A stretch of DNA of 33,198 nucleotides from IMG/VR virus record IMGVR_UViG_3300009551_000088, positions 1 to 33,198 of that record; one strand, given 5' to 3'. This document shows positions 29,959 to 33,198 of this stretch, in pieces. The number at the start of each line of letters is the position of its first letter. The first letter of the stretch is position 1. Made by a program: the position numbers and the translations under genes. The notes below the pieces were generated by a model that was not told the origin of the DNA, searched no databases, and saw nothing but the letters and a program-made list of their open reading frames with translations. Source of the DNA: a virus.

Positions 29959-30364
29959 ATACGGCAACGAACCGCAGACCGTCGAGATTGAGGGCCAGCT
30001 CTACAAATTCAAGAGCCGCGCTGAAATGCGGTATAGTCTTTATTTGGAATTCCTGCGCAAAAACGGAGATATCCTAGAATGGTCTTATGAACCCGAGACA
30101 TTTGCTTGGGCTAATAAGGCTGGCAACCGCGTGCTTTACAAGCCTGATTTTAAGGTGCTGGAGAAAATAGGACGCTCCCCCTGCGGGATGATCGAGGCAA
30201 GAAGAAGCTGGCACGAGGTCAAGGGATTCATGGACGCGCGATCTAAGGCCAAACTAAAGGGCTTTGCTAAGCATTTCCCAGATGAAAAGCTCGTGCTTGT
30301 GGATTCGGGGTGGTTCAAACGTAATACAAAAAAATTGAAAGGTCTGGTGCCAGGATGGGCTTGA
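29948..30364 (+). CDS. PD-(D/E)XK endonuclease, DUF1064/resolvase-like
   Basis: A 138-residue nuclease. Motifs in order: KYGNEPQTVEIEGQLYKFKS (4-23), SRAEMRYSLYLEFLRKNGDI with the first acidic residue, YKPDFKV (D of the PD motif), WHEVKGFMDARSKAKLKGFA with E-V-K, and KLVLVD. This order is that of the DUF1064 family, considered phage Holliday-junction resolvases or T7 endonuclease I-like enzymes by position and fold. Here it ends the replication arm, suiting a branch-cleaving role after recombination. The segment between PDF and EVK is somewhat long (EKIGRSPCGMIEARRS). TGA at 30362-30364. Confidence 0.75.
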   Translation: MKSKYGNEPQTVEIEGQLYKFKSRAEMRYSLYLEFLRKNGDILEWSYEPETFAWANKAGNRVLYKPDFKVLEKIGRSPCGMIEARRSWHEVKGFMDARSKAKLKGFAKHFPDEKLVLVDSGWFKRNTKKLKGLVPGWA

Positions 30365-30455
30365 GTAGATTACAAAATGATACCGACTGAATGTCTCCAA
30401 AAGTTCAAAAATGAAGACATGTAGACCAAAGATATCCACAAAACGTGAAAATCCG

Positions 30456-30512
30456 AGATGCAACTTCAGAATTGCAAGGTGATTTGCATCTATTCAGCTT
30501 TAGGCGTATAAC
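30456..30512 (+). promoter_or_regulatory. Promoter with inverted repeat over the -35
   Basis: TTGCAT (30484-30489), 17 nt, TATAAC (30507-30512, 5/6). AGATGCAA (30456-30463) and TTGCATCT (30484-30491) are perfect 8-bp inverted repeats 20 bp apart; the right arm contains the -35. A further TTGCAA (30472-30477) lies between. It would drive the 37-residue membrane-protein gene at 30541 and could be controlled by a dimer bound to the arms. The rest of 30365-30540 holds no convincing gene. Confidence 0.45.
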
Positions 30513-30540
30513 CGTTTAGCATTGTAACTCAGAGGGTTCT

Positions 30541-30654
30541 ATGCAGCATTTCTGGGGCTTAATATTCGTGCTGGTCGTCATGCTAGGATTCGGTGTCTGG
30601 TATGTCATGAAGACTGCGAAAGACAAAAGCGGCGGCCCTCCAGCGCATCCTTGA
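30541..30654 (+). CDS. 37-residue single-pass membrane protein
   Basis: AGAGGG sits just before ATG 30541. Product: MQHFWGLIFVLVVMLGFGVW is one membrane helix (about residues 4-23), followed by YVMKTAKDKSGGPPAHP, a basic and Pro-rich tail, probably cytoplasmic by the positive-inside rule. The gene is preceded by a recognisable promoter and followed by a 10-bp hairpin that begins at its last base. Pinholin-like or envelope-disturbing function is possible; nothing in the sequence fixes it. Confidence 0.6.
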   Translation: MQHFWGLIFVLVVMLGFGVWYVMKTAKDKSGGPPAHP

Positions 30655-30678
30655 ACTATACGGTTTTTCCGTATAGTT
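30654..30678 (+). repeat. Perfect 10-bp inverted repeat with T5 loop
   Basis: AACTATACGG (30654-30663), TTTTT, CCGTATAGTT (30669-30678). No U-run follows on either strand, so it is not a standard intrinsic terminator. It separates two tiny membrane-protein genes and may protect or partly terminate the upstream mRNA, or bind a protein. Confidence 0.6.
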
Positions 30679-30710
30679 GACCATTTGAGGCCATGAACTT
30701 TTAAGGTTTT

Positions 30711-30782
30711 ATGTACGATTGGATTATGATTTTAATCGCCGCTGCTAGTACTTTAGCTTTTTTACTCTACATGAGGAATTGA
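30711..30782 (+). CDS. 23-residue membrane peptide
   Basis: TTAAGG is 4-5 nt before ATG 30711. The product is MYDWIMILIAAASTLAFLLY followed by MRN: almost entirely one membrane helix. Its length, position after another mini membrane protein and good ribosome-binding site support it, but at 23 codons chance cannot be excluded. It ends 7 bases before the convergent HNH gene. Confidence 0.45.
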   Translation: MYDWIMILIAAASTLAFLLYMRN

Positions 30783-30789
30783 TACGGGG

Positions 30790-31290
30790 CTATTTGTCCT
30801 TGGATTTCTCTCGCCAATGCAGTCGAGTATGTTCGCAGATATCAAGCACTTCTAAATTTTCAATACGATTATCATGCCTGTCGTGGTTTTTGTGGTGTAC
30901 ATGCTCGCGACTATTTAGTTTTCTGCCCAAAAAGGTCTCCATAATATGACGATGTACATGCTTTCGGATGCCATTTACGTATATTCTTAAATACTTTTTT
31001 AATGGCGCAGGCGATGTTTGGCTTTCTGTGTAACATTTTTGCGAGCAAAACTTTTTCGTGTGTATTCGAGAAGGAGATATGAAAAATGATTTTTTGCAAA
31101 GATAGCAATTTATTTTCAAATTTGCGCTGTTTGCTGCTTTTTTGCCCGTAATAGTTTTAAGTCTTTTTGGTTCGCGATCTTTTTTTGTGATGTGCCATAA
31201 GCATTTTCTTGAACAGCATTTTGCTATATCTTTTCGATAGTCTCTGACATAAAATATTTTCTGACAAAATAGACAGGTTTTGGTGATCAT
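30790..31290 (-). CDS. HNH endonuclease with two zinc fingers
   Basis: A 166-residue endonuclease on the strand opposite to its neighbours. First finger: C6-x2-C9 and CCSRKC; second: [15 protein letters not shown] ... [12 protein letters not shown]. The nuclease part is [36 protein letters not shown], then [13 protein letters not shown]-x-N and D-N-R-I-E-N-L and a final H as in HNH_3-type homing enzymes. Compared with the two plus-strand copies it has a different finger arrangement, so it is not a recent duplicate. Its start codon abuts the start of the divergent gene (CATATG at 31288-31293). It appears intact. Possibly a homing endonuclease; it is AT-richer than its surroundings. Confidence 0.85.
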   Translation of the reverse strand: MITKTCLFCQKIFYVRDYRKDIAKCCSRKCLWHITKKDREPKRLKTITGKKAANSANLKINCYLCKKSFFISPSRIHTKKFCSQKCYTESQTSPAPLKKYLRIYVNGIRKHVHRHIMETFLGRKLNSREHVHHKNHDRHDNRIENLEVLDICEHTRLHWREKSKDK

Positions 31291-31425
31291 ATGCCTTTAA
31301 AAAAGGGAACAAGCCGGAAGGTTCAGTCTGAGAATATAAAGGAACTTGTGAATTCTGGGTACAAGCAAAAGCAGGCCGTTGCAATATCTTACGCAGAAAA
31401 AAGAAAGTCTAAGAAAAAGAAATAA
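31291..31425 (+). CDS. 44-residue basic protein, PLKKG family
   Basis: Product [45 protein letters not shown] know this small family (M-P-L-K-K-G...S-x-N-I-x-x-L-x-x-x-G-(Y/K)-x-Q-K-Q-A-V-A-I-A) from many phage genomes; it has no assigned function. The Lys-rich ends and central helix suggest nucleic-acid binding. The ATG is directly against the start codon of the divergent HNH gene, so its promoter must lie inside or beyond that gene. The hairpin at 31428-31449 follows the stop. Confidence 0.7.
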   Translation: MPLKKGTSRKVQSENIKELVNSGYKQKQAVAISYAEKRKSKKKK

Positions 31426-31427
31426 TC

Positions 31428-31449
31428 CCCCATGCCCTTTGCATAGGGG
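31428..31449 (+). terminator. Stem-loop after the PLKKG gene (weak terminator)
   Basis: CCCCATGC (31428-31435) pairs with GCAT-A-GGGG (31441-31449) with one bulged A and a CCTTT loop. It directly follows the TAA. The downstream sequence is CGGCCCTTCTATAA without a T-run, so termination may be weak or the stem may only protect the mRNA 3' end. Bases 31450-31499 hold nothing else recognisable. Confidence 0.4.
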
Positions 31450-31499
31450 CGGCCCTTCTATAACCATTCAGATGTTGGCCGAAAGCGCGAGAATTTATC

Positions 31500-31688
31500 A
31501 TGTCAATTTCAGTTGGTCAACTGGTCAAAGAATTGGATAGGATCAAAAGGGCCAAAGCCAAATTGCTAGATGAGGCTGAGAAGCTAGAATTGCGTGAGTT
31601 TGCTATCGTAGAGGAGCTGCATAAGTTCTACAACTCCCCCGTAACCAATGATTGCGAGATCGTGATCGTTTTAAAGAGGCCATTATGA
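31500..31688 (+). CDS. 62-residue helical early protein
   Basis: Product MSISVGQLVKELDRIKRAKA, KLLDEAEKLELREFAIVEEL, HKFYNSPVTNDCEIVIVLKR, PL: a long charged helix or coiled coil and a short C-terminal strand. A clear Shine-Dalgarno is missing (only GCGAGA upstream). The stop overlaps the next start (ATGA). No family recognised. Confidence 0.5.
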   Translation: MSISVGQLVKELDRIKRAKAKLLDEAEKLELREFAIVEELHKFYNSPVTNDCEIVIVLKRPL

Positions 31689-31831
31689 AAAAAGATGACA
31701 CCAAGTTTATTGAATATTTCCCTCCACCTTGGAATCCCAATGAATTCCCAGAAAAGACACAGGGCTGGCTAGCATTTCAAGACGCAATGAGAAACGATCC
31801 AGAATTCTATAACCCTTCAAACTGGTCGTAG
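31685..31831 (+). CDS. 48-residue hypothetical protein
   Basis: ATG 31685 overlaps the previous TGA. Product: MKKDDTKFIEYFPPPWNPNE, FPEKTQGWLAFQDAMRNDPE, FYNPSNWS, rich in Pro, Trp and Phe. The last 25 bases overlap the convergent minus-strand gene at 31807-31920. No family recognised; coupling supports that it is expressed. Confidence 0.5.
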   Translation: MKKDDTKFIEYFPPPWNPNEFPEKTQGWLAFQDAMRNDPEFYNPSNWS

Positions 31832-31920
31832 AAAGGCAGCAACTCGACTAGATCCCAAGCCTCCGACACATCGCTATCATCACCCAAAAACTTCTTAATA
31901 TCCTCAAGCGTTTGAAACAT
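31807..31920 (-). CDS. 37-residue acidic protein
   Basis: Minus strand, ATG at 31920 with GAGG 6 nt upstream, TAG at 31807-31809. Product: MFQTLEDIKKFLGDDSDVSE, AWDLVELLPFYDQFEGL. It starts 17 bases inside the end of the 96-residue gene and ends inside the convergent plus-strand gene. Two short acidic helices; no family recognised. Confidence 0.5.
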   Translation of the reverse strand: MFQTLEDIKKFLGDDSDVSEAWDLVELLPFYDQFEGL

Positions 31921-32194
31921 GGGATACCTCGCCTGTTCGTGTGAATTCTGCAAATCTCGTTTCAATCTCTTTGTGTAGATAGGGAAACAAAGCCTCGATT
32001 ACATGCAGGAATGTCTTATCTACTAGCCCTTCAGAGGTAAGCCATACCTCCTCCATTAAAACGGCGGTAGCATTCCAGGTTCCATGTTGTATAATTAAAT
32101 CTATAAGTTGACAATACTTTTTAGGCGTGTCTACCCAAAAATCAACTATCGCTTCTGCCAATTCTTGCTTTAAATGATCTTTAAGAACTACCAT
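31904..32194 (-). CDS. 96-residue helical early protein
   Basis: ATG 32194 with AAGG about 8 nt upstream. Product: MVVLKDHLKQELAEAIVDFW, VDTPKKYCQLIDLIIQHGTW, then LVDKTFLHVIEALFPYLHKE. Mainly helices, weakly acidic, with Trp and His. No family recognised. A plus-strand TATAAT at 32090 and the intrinsic terminator at 32231-32258 bracket its 5' half and ribosome-binding site, so it may be under antisense control. Confidence 0.5.
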   Translation of the reverse strand: MVVLKDHLKQELAEAIVDFWVDTPKKYCQLIDLIIQHGTWNATAVLMEEVWLTSEGLVDKTFLHVIEALFPYLHKEIETRFAEFTRTGEVSHVSNA

Positions 32195-32230
32195 CTGGCT
32201 GCCTTTTGGTTAAGGTATATGTTTCGTTTG

Positions 32231-32258
32231 CCCTGCAAGTCGCATTGCAGGGTTTTTT
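32231..32258 (+). terminator. Intrinsic terminator, plus strand
   Basis: CCCTGCAA (32231-32238), loop GTCGCA, TTGCAGGG (32245-32252), then TTTTTT (32253-32258): a textbook Rho-independent terminator read on the plus strand. On the minus strand the stem is preceded, not followed, by the T/A run, so it does not serve the flanking minus genes. The nearest plus-strand gene ends 400 bases upstream. Confidence 0.8.
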
Positions 32259-32260
32259 AT

Positions 32261-32470
32261 TTACTGCCTAGCTATGTTCCTGACTTTCAGTTCCTCCAGG
32301 TTGTAATAGCAAGCCTTTCCATTTGTAGCCACTTTAACTACGGTGGCATGGCTTAAATTTCTGTCTCTTATCTGTTGTTTGCATAGGATCAAGCAGCTTA
32401 ATGCGTTGCCCACATGCAATACTTCGGCTTTCACATCTCGATCCAATAGTTCGATTTCGTATGCTTGCAT
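32261..32470 (-). CDS. 69-residue hypothetical early protein
   Basis: ATG 32470 with AGGA 7 nt upstream. Product: MQAYEIELLDRDVKAEVLHV, GNALSCLILCKQQIRDRNLS, HATVVKVATNGKACYYNLEE, LKVRNIARQ. A compact alpha/beta protein with basic C-terminal half; the VKVATNGKACYYNLEELK segment looks like a beta-hairpin. No family recognised. Bases 32471-32544, between it and the next terminator, hold no gene. Confidence 0.5.
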   Translation of the reverse strand: MQAYEIELLDRDVKAEVLHVGNALSCLILCKQQIRDRNLSHATVVKVATNGKACYYNLEELKVRNIARQ

Positions 32471-32544
32471 TGTAAATCCTGTTGTCGTAGTCTAAAAAAG
32501 ATTTGCCCTCCCCATGGTTGGTAATTCGTGTGAGTATCCCCCTT

Positions 32545-32574
32545 AGCCCTTTAGCGCGAACTAGAGGGCTTTTT
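32545..32574 (+). terminator. Intrinsic terminator, plus strand
   Basis: AGCCCTTTAG (32545-32554) pairs with CTAGAGGGCT (32561-32570), ten pairs with one G-U, loop CGCGAA, followed by TTTTCTATTTTA. It is oriented for plus-strand transcripts although the flanking genes are on the minus strand; the last codons of the 51-residue minus gene lie in the 3' arm. Confidence 0.7.
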
Positions 32575-32716
32575 CTATTTTATGCCAGAGGTTCATTCCT
32601 CTCTCCTCTGCCTGTTTTAGATATTCATAGGCTGTATCCGATCGCTCTTCTTCCAGATAGTGCAATGCGCACCGAATCTCTATATTGAGCTGTCTTACTT
32701 CTTCAATTAGATCCAT
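32561..32716 (-). CDS. 51-residue helical protein
   Basis: I take ATG 32716 (MDLIEEVRQLNIEIRCALHY, LEEERSDTAYEYLKQAEERG, MNLWHKIEKAL), which overlaps the end of the acidic gene by 14 bases. The frame is open further upstream to 32800, but that part runs in another frame through the acidic gene and reads poorly. The product is one or two amphipathic helices. No family recognised. Confidence 0.5.
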   Translation of the reverse strand: MDLIEEVRQLNIEIRCALHYLEEERSDTAYEYLKQAEERGMNLWHKIEKAL

Positions 32717-32864
32717 AGTACCTGTCCATTGCTGTTTGAATTGGGTCGTAATCTTCATCCTCGTCTTCCATCTCTGGCTCTTCGCATACGCAATCTTCAT
32801 CTGCTAATTCTTCCTCCTCGCTTTCGCAAGGAGGGTCTAGGCGTTCGTTGTATAGGAAATTCAT
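32703..32864 (-). CDS. 53-residue extremely acidic protein
   Basis: The start is ATG 32864 because GAGGA lies 4-5 nt upstream; an in-frame ATG at 32900 has a poorer site. A consensus -10 TATAAT for this strand lies at 32909-32914. Product: MNFLYNERLDPPCESEEEEL, ADEDCVCEEPEMEDEDEDYD, PIQTAMDRYYGSN. By count 21 of 53 residues are Asp/Glu and only two are Arg, with no Lys. Three Cys include a C-V-C. Small, strongly acidic early phage proteins are sometimes DNA mimics that block restriction or nucleoid proteins; whether this one is cannot be seen from the sequence. Confidence 0.55.
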   Translation of the reverse strand: MNFLYNERLDPPCESEEEELADEDCVCEEPEMEDEDEDYDPIQTAMDRYYGSN

Positions 32865-32999
32865 ATTGTCCTCTTGGTTACTATTCCACAAATATGCCAT
32901 ATGCCCACATTATATCCAAGCCATTTCAGAAAAAAAGAATTTCTGTACACAAGATACAGAGAGAAATTGTATAAAATATTTTGTAAACAATGAGGGTAT

Positions 33000-33119
33000 A
33001 TGGCTAAGAAAATGCATCACAAAGAAGAAATGCACCACGAGAAGCATGAGAAGAAGGCCCACCACAACAAAGATGGGCATGGCAAAGTCGCAAAGAAAGC
33101 TAAAGTGGCTTCTAAATAG
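33000..33119 (+). CDS. 39-residue His/Lys-rich protein
   Basis: GAGGG is 4 nt before ATG 33000, and a -10-like TATAAA lies at 32970-32975. Product: MAKKMHHKEEMHHEKHEKKA, HHNKDGHGKVAKKAKVASK. Eight His and many Lys with no hydrophobic core: probably disordered, potentially metal- or nucleic-acid-binding. No family recognised. The next gene starts 7 bases downstream. Confidence 0.5.
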   Translation: MAKKMHHKEEMHHEKHEKKAHHNKDGHGKVAKKAKVASK

Positions 33120-33125
33120 GTCGTT

Positions 33126-33198
33126 ATGGACAAAGCTATACGTAAAATTGAACGAGACACCAAGAAGGTCTCTGGTGAGCTAAAGTCTCTTGAAAAAG
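33126..33198 (+). CDS. Small charged helical protein (3' end outside window)
   Basis: ATG 33126, seven bases after the previous stop. The visible 24 codons read MDKAIRKIERDTKKVSGELK, SLEK, a lysine-rich helix of the D-K-x-I-x-K-x-x-x-D-x-K-K-x-x-K-E-L-x-x-L-E-K type common in tiny phage proteins. The gene runs off the right edge. Function unknown. Confidence 0.5.
   Translation, partial: MDKAIRKIERDTKKVSGELKSLEK

Noticed and set aside
30362-30424. Nineteen open codons after the nuclease stop TGA 30362-30364
   Set aside because: The protein already ends in the VPGW-type terminus I expect for the family, and a run of this length is common by chance.
30654-30678. Intrinsic terminator at the 10-bp stem with T5 loop
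   Set aside because: The T-run is in the loop and no U-tract follows the stem on either strand.
1-33198. Reassigned stop codon (alternative genetic code)
   Set aside because: TAA, TAG and TGA all end ordinary, well-delimited genes in the window, so the interrupted genes need local explanations.

Overview
The window is about 33 kb of a double-stranded DNA tailed bacteriophage or prophage with podovirus-like architecture. It starts inside an N4-gp56-type major capsid gene and ends among small early genes. Terminase, portal, scaffold and DNA polymerase are not seen and presumably lie to the left of base 1 or beyond the right edge. No integrase, lysin, tRNA, CRISPR or host gene was recognised. 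The host is probably Gram-negative: there is a small lipoprotein with a lipobox, and the recombination pair is of the Bet/YqaJ type. The genus cannot be read from the sequence. TAA, TAG and TGA are all used as ordinary stops, so code 11 applies.

Layout. (1) 1-11749, plus strand: virion genes packed head to tail. These are the capsid protein, two paralogous head-surface proteins separated by an HNH homing endonuclease, a conserved virion protein interrupted by an in-frame TAA, an adaptor-like protein, a 1037-residue tail-nozzle-like protein, a small tail protein, and three Gly/Ala-rich proteins that look like ejection (internal) proteins. (2) 11710-13161, minus strand: two small membrane proteins and a P63C-domain protein. 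The P63C promoter overlaps a perfect 16-bp palindrome, and an array of four 19-bp iterons lies upstream. (3) 13420-23527, plus strand: a 10-kb array of repeat-built tail-fibre or adhesin genes that share interchangeable N-terminal, shaft and C-terminal modules. A decayed second homing endonuclease and a 34-residue lipoprotein sit within it. (4) 23591-26452, minus strand: a recombination operon with a Bet/RecT annealing protein, a 58-residue wedge protein and a YqaJ/lambda-type exonuclease, followed by small DUF551-like and zinc-finger proteins. (5) 26544-30364, plus strand: the early replication arm, with a Cro-like regulator, several tiny genes, a structured 216-nt leader, a replisome-organiser protein, a DnaC-like helicase loader and a PD-(D/E)XK nuclease. 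(6) 30541-33198, mixed strands: tiny membrane proteins, a third HNH endonuclease, very small early genes (one extremely acidic) and two plus-strand intrinsic terminators inside minus-strand genes.

How it works together: the HTH gene and the recT operon fire from overlapping divergent promoters, a compact early switch. The replication protein recruits the helicase through the DnaC-like loader, and the exonuclease and annealing protein recombine phage DNA. The P63C region, with its palindrome and iterons, looks like a second control point at the junction of head and tail genes.

Points that stand out: genes interrupted by in-frame stops whose extensions still end in start/stop overlaps with the next gene; homing endonuclease genes whose ribosome-binding sites are buried in hairpins; the exact-pitch iteron array; and tail-fibre repeats that are nearly identical in protein but use different codons at most positions.
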